A stretch of 64,000 nt of DNA from the NCBI RefSeq assembly GCF_000372725.1, contig NW_005200461.1, forward strand, positions 65,860 to 129,859, read 5' to 3'. Position 1 is the first letter of the stretch. Each line of letters begins with the position of its first letter. The notes beneath the pieces are model-generated. The model was not told where the DNA came from. It did no database searches and saw only the letters and a program-made list of their open reading frames with translations. Positions 49,020-59,359 of this stretch are shown here, one piece after another. This DNA is from Emiliania huxleyi CCMP1516 (taxonomy: Eukaryota > Haptophyta > Isochrysidales > Noelaerhabdaceae). The position numbers and the translations under genes are program-made.

Positions 49020-50711
49020 CTAGGGCGCCGCCCTCTGGCCCGCCGCCGTGCGCGCCGCCCCCATCTTCAGCTCCGCCACCTGGTCGAGCGCGTCGCCGAG
49101 CAGCCCCTTGGCCACGCCCAGGTCGCGCAGCTGCTCCACGCCGCCGCTCGCCCGCACCTCTGCGGCGTGGTCGGCCACGAAACGGCGGCACTGCGCGAGG
49201 AGCCGCCCGTCGCCCGTCGTGTGCGCAGCCTCGAGCAGCGGCACGGCGCTCGCCGGCCCGACGCTCTCCTGCAGCGCCTGCGCGCAGAGCAGCTCGAGGC
49301 GCGGCACCTGGTACATCTGCGCCAGCTCCCGCAGCACGAGCGCGCGCCGCGCCTGCTCGCCCTCCCCCTCGCCGAGGTCGAGCTGGTCGGTGCAGAGGTA
49401 GTCGATGAAGGCGGTGAAGCTGGCGAGGTCCGTCTTGGGCACCGTGATCTCGGCGGCGTCGCGCTCTTTCATGCCGATGCCAAACATCTTCCCATAGTAC
49501 TCGGACCGCACGCAGAGCAGGTTCTTGCTCACGTGCTCGATGCGCTCCTCGTCATCGCCGACGATGAAGGTGACCTTGCCGTCGGGGAGGCTGGCGTCGC
49601 CCCGCGTCTTCTTCAGGTCTGCCACGAGGGTCGAGGGCGGCACCACAATCGGCGCAAAGGAGGGAGGCGGAGGAGGCGCAGCCACGCAGACCTGGCGGAG
49701 AGAACCTCCCGCGCGGACCAGAAGAGCGCTGCCGTCGGGGCTGAGGGCGACGCCGATTGGGCGCGAGAACTCCGCCGCGCCGCCCACGCCATCAGCGCTG
49801 CCAGTAGTGCCGCTGCCCGCGACAGTCGTCACCGCGCCCGTCGCCACCTCCACGCGCCGGATCTTGTTGTTCCAGCAGTCCGCCACAAACAGCTCGCTGC
49901 CGTCTGGGCTGATGGTGAGGCCGTGTGGGCCGTTGAACTGGGCCGCGTCGCCCACGACGCCATCAGCGCTGCCAGAAGTGCCACTGCCCGCGACAGTCGT
50001 CACCGCGCCCGTCGCCACCTCCACGCGCCGGATCTTGTGGCCGCCGAACTCCGCCACAAACAGCGCGCTGCCGTCGGGGCTGATGGTGACGCCAGACGGG
50101 CTGTGGAACTCTGCCGCGCCGCCCACGCCATCACCGATGCCCCTAGCGCCGCTGCCGGCGACAGTCGTCACCGTGCCCGTCGCCACCTCCAAGCGCCGGA
50201 TCTTGTTGTTGCCGTAGTCCGCCACAAACAGCGCGCTGCCGTCCGGGCTGATGGTGACGCCATATGGGGCGTTGAACTGGGCCGCGTCGCCCATGCCATC
50301 CGCGCTGCCAGCAGTGCCGCTGCCCGCGACAGTCGTCACCGCGCCTGTCGCCACCTCTGCCCGCAGGATCTTGTTGTTGCCAAAGTCCGCCAAAAACAAC
50401 GCGCCACCGTCGGGGCTGAGGGCAATACCACGGCAACCCTCGCAGGTCGCGACGGTGCGGATGCGCCCGGCCGCCGACATATGCAGCAGCGAGCCCTCCT
50501 TAGTCGTGACGTACCAGCCGCCTGCGCGATCGCTTGCGACGGCACGCAGGAGCGATGCCGGAGGGGCGTCCTCGCCCTCGAGCGCCAGCGTGGTGACCTG
50601 TCCGACGACGCGGGCGCCAAAGATGGGCGCCTCGAAGCCATCCGCGACCGGCACAGCCTCGCCCTCCTCATCGCCGTCGCCGGCGGTGCGGGCGCGCTTG
50701 CGGGCGGCCAT
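49020..50711 (-). CDS. NHL-repeat protein with C-terminal BTB domain
   Basis: 563 residues, one exon. Residues about 60-330 contain five NHL-type blades (core ADYGNNKIRRLEVATGTVTT, then SPDGSALFVAD), expected to form most of a beta propeller. A short Pro linker leads to a BTB/POZ domain (about 374-440: VTFIVGDDEERIEHVSKNLL, SEYYGKMF) and a BACK-like helical tail. BTB proteins often serve as CUL3 adaptors, with the propeller as the substrate-binding part. The order propeller-then-BTB is the reverse of the more familiar BTB-Kelch order. Start Met at 50711 is the first in frame, followed by a basic Lys/Arg patch (possible nuclear signal). Confidence 0.85.
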   Translation of the reverse strand: MAARKRARTAGDGDEEGEAVPVADGFEAPIFGARVVGQVTTLALEGEDAPPASLLRAVASDRAGGWYVTTKEGSLLHMSAAGRIRTVATCEGCRGIALSPDGGALFLADFGNNKILRAEVATGAVTTVAGSGTAGSADGMGDAAQFNAPYGVTISPDGSALFVADYGNNKIRRLEVATGTVTTVAGSGARGIGDGVGGAAEFHSPSGVTISPDGSALFVAEFGGHKIRRVEVATGAVTTVAGSGTSGSADGVVGDAAQFNGPHGLTISPDGSELFVADCWNNKIRRVEVATGAVTTVAGSGTTGSADGVGGAAEFSRPIGVALSPDGSALLVRAGGSLRQVCVAAPPPPPSFAPIVVPPSTLVADLKKTRGDASLPDGKVTFIVGDDEERIEHVSKNLLCVRSEYYGKMFGIGMKERDAAEITVPKTDLASFTAFIDYLCTDQLDLGEGEGEQARRALVLRELAQMYQVPRLELLCAQALQESVGPASAVPLLEAAHTTGDGRLLAQCRRFVADHAAEVRASGGVEQLRDLGVAKGLLGDALDQVAELKMGAARTAAGQRAAP

Positions 50712-51600
50712 TTTTTAGTCCCAGCGAAAGGCGCCGTTGCAGGCGGGTTCGGTCCTAAGCATGTGCGGTATCCTCGGACACCCCTAGTACAAATCTGCCA
50801 AGTGCCAACGTAGTTCGTAGACTACTGCAGACACGCCCCTTTGAGAGAGAGAGATTTTAGAAAACCAACAAGAAATCACGACGAAATCTCTTCCCCCTTT
50901 GCCGCATGCCGGGCAGAATGTGAAAATGAGAACCAGAAAAGTCCAAGAAGGCTAGGAGGGGAGGCCGGGCCCCACAGCCGTCACGTGACCATCGGAAGGC
51001 GAACAGGAGGGAGGACCGAGGGGAGGGAGGGCCCCCCCTCGGAGGGGAGTGAGGAGACCGTGCGCGGAGCGGGGGGTTCCGAGCGGTGATGTCAGTGAGG
51101 AATGTGTGTGTTGTCGTGCTAGTGTCTGGTGTCTACTAGCCCCGAGTAGACGGGGCGTTCCGCTGCTAGGGGAAACCCGGAGCGCAGAGCCAACCCTCGG
51201 GGACCCGTGTTTACTTTAAGGCCCTTTCCCTGCGAACGCGCACCCCCGGGGCTAGGGCTTTCTTGCCCGTAACCCGATGCCAATCATCCGGCCCGCTGGG
51301 TGCGCTTCTTAGCTCCCCGGCCCTGGATGTGCGGTTGCTGACTGCACTCCAAGTGCTCCAAGTCCGATGTGCGACAAATCATGCGTGAACGAACAACAAT
51401 GTGAACACGAGACCCTGCCAAGCGCGCCCACACCACAAGCCACAGGGGGTGGCTTTTGTTATTCCTTTCCGGTTTTATCATGACCGACCACAACCACGTC
51501 CGCCCTCCGCCGTGGTTGCCACTACCACGTCCGCCGTGGTCCTGTTCGACTCTATGAGTCGTGGTTCGACTCTATGAGTCGCTGGTTCGATCATGAGTTG

Positions 51601-51627
51601 CCACAACCACGCCCGACGTGGTTGTGG
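51601..51627. repeat. Perfect hairpin in an inverted-repeat cluster
   Basis: CCACAACCACG pairs with CGTGGTTGTGG around five bases. Upstream, CAACCAC/GTGGTTG and ACCACG/CGTGGT pairs lie at 51488-51540, and a 20-base direct repeat (gttcgactctatgagtcg core) at 51546-51585. Confidence 0.85.
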
Positions 51628-51691
51628 TTGCCAGGGGGGGAGCGGAGTTGATTACCCGTGTGTAGGTGTGAACGGGGACGTGCTCGGGACA

Positions 51692-51820
51692 ATCTCGCAT
51701 CATCTCGTGTGATCTCGGGAAATCTCGGATCATCTCGTGTGATCTCGGGCCATCTCGGATCATCTCGTGTGATCTCGGGAAATCTCGGATCATCTCGTGT
51801 GATCTCGGGAAATCTCGCGG
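51692..51820 (+). repeat. Decamer array with 30-base higher-order unit
   Basis: Units ATCATCTCGT, GTGATCTCGG and GAAATCTCGG follow each other in order, repeated about four times, so the array has both a 10-base and a 30-base period. Confidence 0.9.
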
Positions 51821-51929
51821 TTTTCGTGAAAGTGGGCCCTCTGTCAGCTGTCCCACAGCCAGGCTGGGAGTCGAGGTAGTACCTCGCCAGCTCGAGACCT
51901 AGTCGGAGACGACTGGCCACCATACGTAC

Positions 51930-52989
51930 ATGCTCACCGCGCTGACCTCCACCGCGCCTACTGCCCTGTCTTTAGCGCACAGCAGCACCGCCGTCCCGCC
52001 TTACAGCACGAGGCGTGTGGTCCACCGCGGCCGCGAGTTCTTCAGCGCGCAGGTCCAGCCGGCGGGTCACGGCGCTCCGGTGCCTCCTCTCGTGCTCTTG
52101 CCTCCGGTCGGGGTTGGTATCGACCGCGCCTTCTACAACCGGCTGCACCAGGAGTGGCACGCCCTCGGTTCTCCGGCAGCGATGCATTCGTATGACCTGC
52201 TCGGAACGGGCGACGCGAGCCCCAAGCCGCGCCGATTCTACTCACCAGAGGTGTGGGCGGCTCAGCTCGACGACTACTTGCGCGAGCATGTTAAGACGCC
52301 GAGCGTGCTCGTTGTGCAGGGCGGGCTGCTTCCGTGCGCCCTCGAGGTGTGGCGGCGATCGGGGCGCGAAGCCGTGGCCGGCGTCTCGCTGCTGTCGCCG
52401 CCGCCGCTCCGCTTCTTCTCCAAGGGAGCCGACTCGCGAAAGTTCTCTCGAAGGACGCAGCGGCTCCTCTGGGCGGCCTCCTGCTCGCCCGCCGGAAACC
52501 TCTTCTTCCGGAGGCTCCGAGGAGGGTCTCCTCCCGGCGCGCGGATCCGCGAGTTCACCGAGCGGTCGCTCTTCGCCTCCGAGTCCGACGTCGGCGCCGA
52601 GTGGGTGAATCAGTGCATCGCCGGCGCTCGATGCGCGGAGCCGCTTCTCGACCTTCTCGTACCTCTGCGGCTCCATCCCTCCCGGCGGCGCGTGGCGGGA
52701 CGAGCGCACCGACGTGTTCGACTCGCTAGACGTGCCGCTCCAGCTGCTGCGCGGCGACTATGGAGGCCTGGAGAACGCGACGACGAAGGCCGAGGAATTG
52801 CTCTCACGCGCGCGTTTGCCCGCGCGAGAGTGCTCCGCGATTGTACTGGGCAGCCGCGCTTGCCTGGCGTACGAGCGACCCGCACCCACCGCTCGCATGC
52901 TCGCCCGCTTTATGGAACGGCACTACCGCGCGCCGCCGGCGAGGGGCATACCGGCCGGTGGTGACGCAGGTGTGGTCACGCCCTTTTAG
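51930..52989 (+). CDS. Alpha/beta-hydrolase-fold protein with a frameshift
   Basis: The first frame (51930 to about 52645) and second frame (about 52640-52989) join by a single indel near 52630-52645; EWVNQCIAGA leads to RSRFSTFSYLCGSIPPGGAW and then DVPLQLLRGDYGG. No splice sites fit well, so an assembly error or a pseudogene mutation is likely. The N-terminus is Ser/Thr/Ala rich with few acidic residues (possible plastid transit peptide). The core strand and oxyanion region PPLVLLPPVGVGIDRAFYN is typical, but the nucleophile elbow reads VVQGGLLPCAL with Gly where Ser is expected, so classical esterase activity is doubtful. Related Gly-type proteins occur in cyanobacteria and plastids. Confidence 0.7.
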
Positions 52990-53279
52990 CTAGAGCAACG
53001 TCGCAAGAAAAGAGTTGGCTGCCGGGGAGGGGCAAGGGGGTGCCGCGGCGCGCGAAAGCTCTGCGCACTGCGGCCTGCGCGAGTGGTGTGAGGTGTGGAG
53101 GCTCGGCGGTGTGAGGAAGGCGGCGGCGCGCGCCTGCACCGGGCCTTGCCAAAAAAGAAACAAGGCGCGGCCAACCCCCCTCTGCGCCGTCTCTCCCACG
53201 TATGGTCCTACAGGTACAGCTACACACACACATGCTGTACAATGTGTGTGTCTCTAGCCTACAACTCTACACAATAGGC
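52990..53279. other. No gene recognised
   Basis: Convergent 3' flanks of the hydrolase (+) and OPR-RAP gene (-). Contains short GT/CA tracts near 53220 only. Confidence 0.5.
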
Positions 53280-55976
53280 TCAACAAGAGCTGCAGTCCCT
53301 TGCGGAGCATACCAGCAAGCGATCAATGAGCTCGGCCTTGCGGCCGGAGACGCGGAGGCCCTTCTCACGGAGCCGCTCCTTGAGCTGAGGGACGGTGAGA
53401 GCGCACAACTCACCTGCAGGCTCTGAGGCTGAAGATGTGGGTGGCGCGCTACCGGACTGTGCTGCTGGAAGCGCCTCACGAGCCAGCGCATCTTGCAGGT
53501 AAGCACCTTGGCGCTCCGGGCTCCCGCCCAGCGCAGTCCACTCCCAATATGGCACCGAGAGAAGGGGCCAGCCGAAGCTGCGCAGCTGCCGCCGTTTCAG
53601 GAGCGTCGCGCCGCTGGGCTCCTGGCCGATGAAGTGGGAGGGCCCATCCACCTCGACGGCGATGCGAGCGCCGCCGTGCTCGATGACGGCGTCGAGCGAG
53701 TAGCCAGACTCGGTTAGCACCTCCTCTTCCGCCGAGAATCCGAGCCGGGAGAAGCTGGAGACAACCTCCCGCTGCAGCTTCGATACGTGCACCCCTCCTG
53801 ACACGAATGCATTGCGGCAGCGGTCCGAGAACGGCGCCGAGAGCGGGGTGGCGAGGCCACGCTCGGCGAGCCAGAGCTGCCACTGGTGCAACTGCCTCAG
53901 ACCTTCGTGGTCAAGAGGGAGAGCTTCGCAGCGTGCGGCAAACGCAGGGCCAAAGAGCTGCGGCGCCAGCACGTCGGCAACGGCGAACGCCCACGCCGTG
54001 GTGGCGAGCGCCTGCGGCGTGAACTCGCACAGCCGCGGCTCCACCTCCTTGGCCATCGCCGCAAACAGCGTAGGCGCCGGCACGCCAGCCGTCGCAAACG
54101 CCCACGCCGTGTTGGCGAGGTTCTGCTGCGTGAAGTCGCGCAGCCGCGGCGCCGCCTCCTTCGCCATCGCCGCAAACAGCGTAGGCGCCGGCACGCCAGC
54201 CGTCGCAAACGCCCAAACCGTATTGGCGAGCGCCTGCGGCGTGAAGTCGCGCAGCCGCGGCACCGCCTCCTTCGCCATCGCCGCAAACAGCGTAGGCGCC
54301 GGCACGCCAGCCGTCGCAAACGCCCAAACCGTGTTGGAGAGGTTCTGCGGCTTGAAGTCGTGCAGCCGCGGCTCCGCCTCCTTCGCCATCGCCGCAAACA
54401 GCGTAGGCGCCGGCACGCCAGCCGTCGCAAACGCCCAAACCGTGTTGGCGAGCGCCTGCGGCGTGAAGTCGCGCAGCCGCGGCACCGCCTCCTTCGCCAT
54501 CGCCGCAAACAGCGTAGGCGCCGGCACGCCAGCCGTCGCAAACGCCCAAACCGTGTTGGAGAGGCCCTGCTCATTGAACTCCCCCAGCCGCGGCGCCGCC
54601 TCCTTCGCCATCGCCGCAAACAGCGTAGGCGCCGGCACGCCAGCCGTCGCAAACGCCCAAACCGTATTGGCGAGCGCCTGCGGCGTGAAGTCGCGCAGCC
54701 GCGGCACTGCCTCCTTGGCCATCGCCACAAACAGCGTGGGCGCCGGCACGCCAGCCGTCGCAAACGCCCAAGCCGTGTTGGAGAAATCCTGCGGCTTGAA
54801 GTCGTGCAGCCGCGGCGCCGCCTCCTCCGCCATCGCCGCAAACAGCGTAGGCGCCGGCACGCCAGCCGTCGCAAACGCCCACGCCGTGTTGGAGAGGTTC
54901 TGCGGCTTGAAGTCGTGCAGCCGCGGCTCCGCCTCCTTGGCCATCGCCGCAAACAGCGTAGGCGCCGGCACGCCAGCCGTCGCAAACGCCCACGCCGTGT
55001 TGGAGAGGTTCTGCGGCTTGAAGTCGTGCAGCCGCGGCTCCGCCTCCTTGGCCATCGCCGCAAACAGCGTAGGCGCCGGCACGCCAGCCGTCGCAAACGC
55101 CCAAACCGTGTTGGAGAGGTTCTGCGGCTTGAAGTCGTGCAGCCGCGGCTCCGCCTCCTTCGCCATCGCCGCAAACAGCGTAGGCGCCGGCACGCCAGCC
55201 GTCGCAAACGCCCAAACCGTGTTGGCGAGCGCCTGCGGCGTGAAGTCGCGCAGCCGCGGCGCCGCCTCCTTCGCCATCGCCGCAAACAGCGTAGGCGCCG
55301 GCACGCCAGCCGTCGCAAACGCCCAAACCGTATTGGCGAGCGCCTGCGGCGTGAAGTCGCGCAGCCGCGGCGCCGCCTCCTTCGCCATCGCCGCAAACAG
55401 CGTAGGCGCCGGCACGCCAGCCGTCGCAAACGCCCAAACCGTATTGGCGAGCGCCTGCGGCGTGAAGTCGCGCAGCCGCGGCACTGCCTCCTTGGCCAGC
55501 GTACGCCACACCTCAGGGTTCGCGTGAAACCCCACCCTGTCACCCACCACCGCTAGCCCATGCGCGACGTTGGCAACTGGTTGTGCCGTTGCACGTGGCA
55601 GCACTTCAAGTGCCGAGTCGAGGAGTGGCTGAAGCGTCTGAGGCCGCCTACGCAGTTCGTCACGGAGCCAAGCGCGCTCTCGTGGGTCTCTACGCACGAG
55701 CTTGCCGAGCGAGTTCCAGCAAGCGCTCACATCGATTGGCCGCATTATTGCTGCACACCTCTCGTGCACGTCGAGCACCTCCCGCACACTCCGGAGCTCG
55801 TTCATGAGTGGCACGCGGCTCGGATTGGGTCTCCGCCCCGAGTGGAGCTGAGAGGCAAGGCTGAGCCACCTAGGAGCCAGCGGCACGCCAACCGTCGAGT
55901 GTGCTCCGCATGGTGGAGTGGCGAGCTTGGTGGCGCGGATCTGGCACGCGCCAAGCCGGCGCAGCGATGCAAGCAT
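53280..55976 (-). CDS. OPR/FASTK-like repeat protein with RAP and SAP domains
   Basis: 898 residues in one exon. The first 50 residues are basic and hydrophobic (organelle targeting likely). Residues about 165-686 hold 14 repeats of 37 residues with core LANTVWAFATAGVPAPTLFA, of two main types that differ in the helix start (LRDFTPQALAN or LHDFKPQNLSN). A RAP domain follows (about 740-820: LDAVIEHGGARIAVEVDGPS, RRQLRSFGWPLLSVPYWEW), then a SAP motif (about 855-890: LTVPQLKERLREKGLRVSGR). Known OPR and FASTK-RAP proteins bind specific organelle RNAs and steer their processing or stability; here the plastid or mitochondrion is inferred. The 111-base repeats are so uniform that long frames are open on both strands; only this one has the terminal domains. 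Confidence 0.93.
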   Translation of the reverse strand: MLASLRRLGACQIRATKLATPPCGAHSTVGVPLAPRWLSLASQLHSGRRPNPSRVPLMNELRSVREVLDVHERCAAIMRPIDVSACWNSLGKLVRRDPRERAWLRDELRRRPQTLQPLLDSALEVLPRATAQPVANVAHGLAVVGDRVGFHANPEVWRTLAKEAVPRLRDFTPQALANTVWAFATAGVPAPTLFAAMAKEAAPRLRDFTPQALANTVWAFATAGVPAPTLFAAMAKEAAPRLRDFTPQALANTVWAFATAGVPAPTLFAAMAKEAEPRLHDFKPQNLSNTVWAFATAGVPAPTLFAAMAKEAEPRLHDFKPQNLSNTAWAFATAGVPAPTLFAAMAKEAEPRLHDFKPQNLSNTAWAFATAGVPAPTLFAAMAEEAAPRLHDFKPQDFSNTAWAFATAGVPAPTLFVAMAKEAVPRLRDFTPQALANTVWAFATAGVPAPTLFAAMAKEAAPRLGEFNEQGLSNTVWAFATAGVPAPTLFAAMAKEAVPRLRDFTPQALANTVWAFATAGVPAPTLFAAMAKEAEPRLHDFKPQNLSNTVWAFATAGVPAPTLFAAMAKEAVPRLRDFTPQALANTVWAFATAGVPAPTLFAAMAKEAAPRLRDFTQQNLANTAWAFATAGVPAPTLFAAMAKEVEPRLCEFTPQALATTAWAFAVADVLAPQLFGPAFAARCEALPLDHEGLRQLHQWQLWLAERGLATPLSAPFSDRCRNAFVSGGVHVSKLQREVVSSFSRLGFSAEEEVLTESGYSLDAVIEHGGARIAVEVDGPSHFIGQEPSGATLLKRRQLRSFGWPLLSVPYWEWTALGGSPERQGAYLQDALAREALPAAQSGSAPPTSSASEPAGELCALTVPQLKERLREKGLRVSGRKAELIDRLLVCSARDCSSC

Positions 55977-56611
55977 GGCCGGTAGAACCGCCGAACCGCC
56001 GAAAGCTGGCCGTCAACGCGAGAAACGCGCGCTTGCCGCTGGAACGCGGGAATCCACAGGAATATCAAGCGGCTCCCGCCCGGCGGGCGCGTCCACAATC
56101 ACACGGTCAAACTCTGAGACGAGATGGGATAGACGCTGCGCAGGCCGTCCCGTTTGCATGTAAAAAACGCCCCGCGCGCTGCGCGCGCCGCCGGGAGGGG
56201 CTGTGGTCGCGGGAGAGCCGCTGCGCCGCGTGGACGCGCCTACACCGCTCTTGCTCAGCGCTCTTGCTCCGTCCGCTCGCTCGCCACATCTCGCAAAGGT
56301 CCAAAGTCATAGCCACCACCTTCTCCGGCAAGCGAAGGCTTAGGGTCCGCAAGAGGGAGAGTTTTTAGAGTTGTCAACTTGTACCCTCCCCTGCCTGTCG
56401 GCTGTCCTCTCGACTGCATTCCTCTTTTACATACATAATTCCGTGTTTTTTTTCAGCCCACTCTTTCCTTTTGCACCTGATGCTACAGAGGGCTGACAGC
56501 GCGCTGACAGCCCGCGGGAGGGAGCCCATCGCACCACCAGGTGGAAGAGAAGTAGTGGGCTGGATAAGGAGAGGAGTGTGGTGCTATCGCCCAGCCGAGC
56601 CACGAGCCTAC
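55977..56611. other. No gene recognised
   Basis: Contains a T8 run followed by 'cagcccactctttcc' (56446-56467), two TGACAGC units at 56492-56512 and a fragment resembling repeat family A near 56562-56580. The region is the shared 5' side of the OPR gene and 3' side of the next gene. Confidence 0.5.
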
Positions 56612-57396
56612 CTACGGCTGGATCTCCTCCTCTGCGCCGTCAGCAAAGGTTGGAGCGTCGCCCGCGTCGCTGTCGCGACCCGCCCCGTCGCTTGCTGTCA
56701 TCGCCGACGCCGCCTCTGCGTCACCGCCGTGCATGCCCACAGCCACAGAACCCTCTGTGGTGTCGTCGTCGTCGTCGTCGTCGGAATGGTCGTCGCTGAG
56801 CTCCTGGTGCGGCGTGAGGACGCCGTCAGTCGCGGTTGGGAGTGCCGGGGTTGGGAGTGCCGGGGTGGGCGGGGGCGTAGGATCGTCCCTCCCGCGCCTC
56901 GAACACGATCCGAGGGATCTCCGCGTACATGTCGTCGCCTAGGCGCAGGCGCGGACGGGTGGCACCCCCCTTGCCCGCGCCCACCCAACCCCCTCTCGCA
57001 ACGGGTGTCTGGCGCCGAAGTAGCCTCCGCTCAGGGCCCCTTCGTCCCCAGCGTCGCGCCCACTCCCGGGCAGGCCGCCGCATGAGCCGGAGAGCTCGCC
57101 GCCGCCGCAGCGGACGCCGTCGAAGGAGCCGCGGCCGAAACCGGCGCCGGTCCACGAACCGGCCGCCCCCTCCTCCGCAGCCACCTCACCAGCCACCCCA
57201 CCGAGGGCCGAACGCAGTCCCGCAACTTCGGCCGAGATCGGCTCCCGGGGCGAGCCGTCCTCCCGCACCCGCGAGGCGGTCTCCAGCGCCACGCCCTCTT
57301 CTTGCACGCGTGAGGGCTCGGGGCCTGTCTGCGCCGCCACCCTCGCCTTGCCAGCGCCACCGCCCGATAGCGCGGCGTCGGCGGCGTCGGCGTCGG

Positions 57397-57430
<34 letters not shown>

Positions 57431-58043
57431 AGCCGCAAGCCTGGCGTTCGCGACGAGCAGAGCCGTCTCTAGCTTCTCCAGCCGATCGCCCATGGCGGCG
57501 ATCTGGCGGTCGCGCTCGCCGCCGTGTGCGACGAGTGCCACCACCTGCCGCTGCAGCGCAACCACCAGAGGCACAAGCGGGGAGCCAGCCTCCCCCGCCG
57601 CCCGCGCGGTGCGGTAGAGCTCCGCGGCCTCGAGAGTCTCGAGCGACTCCGGCGGGCCCGCCCGCGGCGCTGGGTCGCCGCTGTGTGCCGCCGCGACCAC
57701 AGCCGCGCACAACGGCGGCGGTGGCGGCGGCGGCCGCTCTGGCGGAGCTGCGAGAGACACTCCGCACGCCGCTGCGCCCTCCGCCGCCATCGCGGAAGCG
57801 ACGACGGCCGGCAGCTCCGGCGGCGGCGACGGCGGCGCCGGCGGCGGCGGCACGGCCGTGGGAGGGAGGGGCGGTCGCCGGTTCCCCCGCAGGCGGCGTC
57901 TGGTAGACAAGGAGGAGGAAGGCGCCGCCGGGCCCCGCCTTTGTGACTGCCGGCGCGGCCAGCCTCGAGAAGCGGGCGGTCGCCGCCCACACGTAGGGCG
58001 AGTCGAGAGATGCCTGCAGCGCACACTGGGGGACCCATAGCAC
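56612..58043 (-). CDS. Unrecognised four-exon gene with coiled coil and acidic tail
   Basis: Exons 57891-58043, 57016-57814, 56898-56938 and 56612-56803 total 394 codons plus TAG, in frame throughout. All three introns (57815-57890, 56939-57015, 56804-56897) read as GC-AG. The first exon begins MLWVPQCALQASLDSPYVWA and looks like a folded beta region (AGPGGAFLLLVYQTPP). The middle has Pro runs and a coiled coil (QRQVVALVAHGGERDRQIAA, GDRLEKLETALLVANARLAA) followed by Asp/Ala repeats. The tail contains DDMYAEIPRIVFEELSDDHS and a run of six Asp. I do not recognise the family. The consistent splice phase across four exons is the evidence that it is coding. Confidence 0.6.
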
Positions 58044-58575
58044 ATGGCGGGCGCGGGGCGTGAAGTGCTCGCTTTCCCCAGTGCATCTGCTACCAGGTCA
58101 AAGTATGGGGACGGGACGGGGCGTACTCACACCGCATATGTGCCGAAGTGTGGTCCCAAGTGTGGGTTCGGGGACCCGCGCCCGCCCCGTAGCGTGGTTT
58201 CGTCTTTCAGCTGGCAGCGTGAGCCGGCAGGGTGTGGGTTGGTGGTGCGGGTCAGGGAGTGTACCCAGACGGCACGCGGTGGCGGCGGGGACAGGAGTAT
58301 GCTGAGCCCTGGTCCGACAGTCTGTGACAGCAAACAAACAAACCTGGACGGCACAGTCAGCTGGGCAGGCGGACAGGGCTCGTGCAACAAGGGCATCCCC
58401 CAGGCATGAGCTGGCTGCATCTCGCGATATCTCGCTGCACCTCGCCAAATCTCGCCACGCCGTCCAGTGAGGGGTGTGCAAGTGCGGGACTGGTAGGCAG
58501 ACGGAGTGAGATAGAGGGCGAGAGCTGCCAGGCAACCGGAGCTGCCAGGTGGCGGTAACGCGCTCTTTGACGCGC

Positions 58576-58577
<2 letters not shown>
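58044..58577. other. No gene recognised
   Basis: Possible promoter side of the gene starting at 58043. Contains 'tgagccctggtccgacag' near 58302, a fragment also found at 21121, and 10-11-base-spaced ATCTCGC words at 58420-58455. Confidence 0.5.
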
Positions 58578-58893
<316 letters not shown>

Positions 58894-58919
58894 CGTTTGC
58901 GTGCGTGCGTGCGCGTGTG

Positions 58920-59257
58920 TCAGGTTGCTTGCGCGCCTCGCCCGTCACCCAAACACCGACGAGCGGCACCTGCGAACGCGAGCGGCTCGCGATGGAGCGC
59001 GAGATGCCGAAGTGCAGCCGAAGTGCAGCCGAGATGCAGCCGAGAGGCAGCGCCGAGGTGTACAGCGCAGATGCAGCCGAGATGCAGCGCCGAGATGCAG
59101 CCGAAGTGCAGCCGAGATGCAGCCGAGATGCAGCGCCGAGGTGTACAGCGCAGATGCAGCCGAGATGCGGCGCCGAGATGCAGCCGAGATGCAACCTGCG
59201 ACACCGCCGGCTCGCGCTCGCCGAGGAGGACAAGCTTGCGCGACTGCTCGAGCGTTA
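58920..59257 (+). other. Possible exon pair around an 11-base minisatellite
   Basis: A 3' splice-like 'gtgtgtcag' at 58922 precedes a frame with LLARLARHPNTDERHLRTRA, and a second frame ends LRHRRLALAEEDKLARLLER and TAG at 59257. Between them (59003-59192) are about 16 units of GCAGCCGAGAT. The arrangement suggests an intron filled with the repeat, but the exon joins are not fixed. Confidence 0.35.
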
Positions 59258-59359
59258 GCCAGCCTACGTGTACCACACCTCCAGAGTGGTCGAATCCAGT
59301 GTGGGTTCAGTCCCGTGGGTGGTGCGGTAGAAAACGGGAGACAGCTGACCGAGCCTACG

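Larger units (their letters stand above)
50712..51929. other. Hairpins and decamer repeats, no gene
   Basis: No supported frame. Contains a dispersed repeat copy (51293-51364), a cluster of short inverted repeats at 51486-51627, and a 10-base/30-base-period array at 51692-51820. Confidence 0.6.

Noticed and set aside
51546..51600. Possible tRNA because of repeated GGTTCGA words
   Set aside because: No matching acceptor stem, anticodon arm or A box; the words belong to a 20-base direct repeat.
53812..55556. Very long plus-strand and alternative minus-strand open frames over the OPR repeats
   Set aside because: A 111-base repeat has no stop in several frames, so all stay open by copying. They lack terminal domains and have Arg/Ala-only composition.
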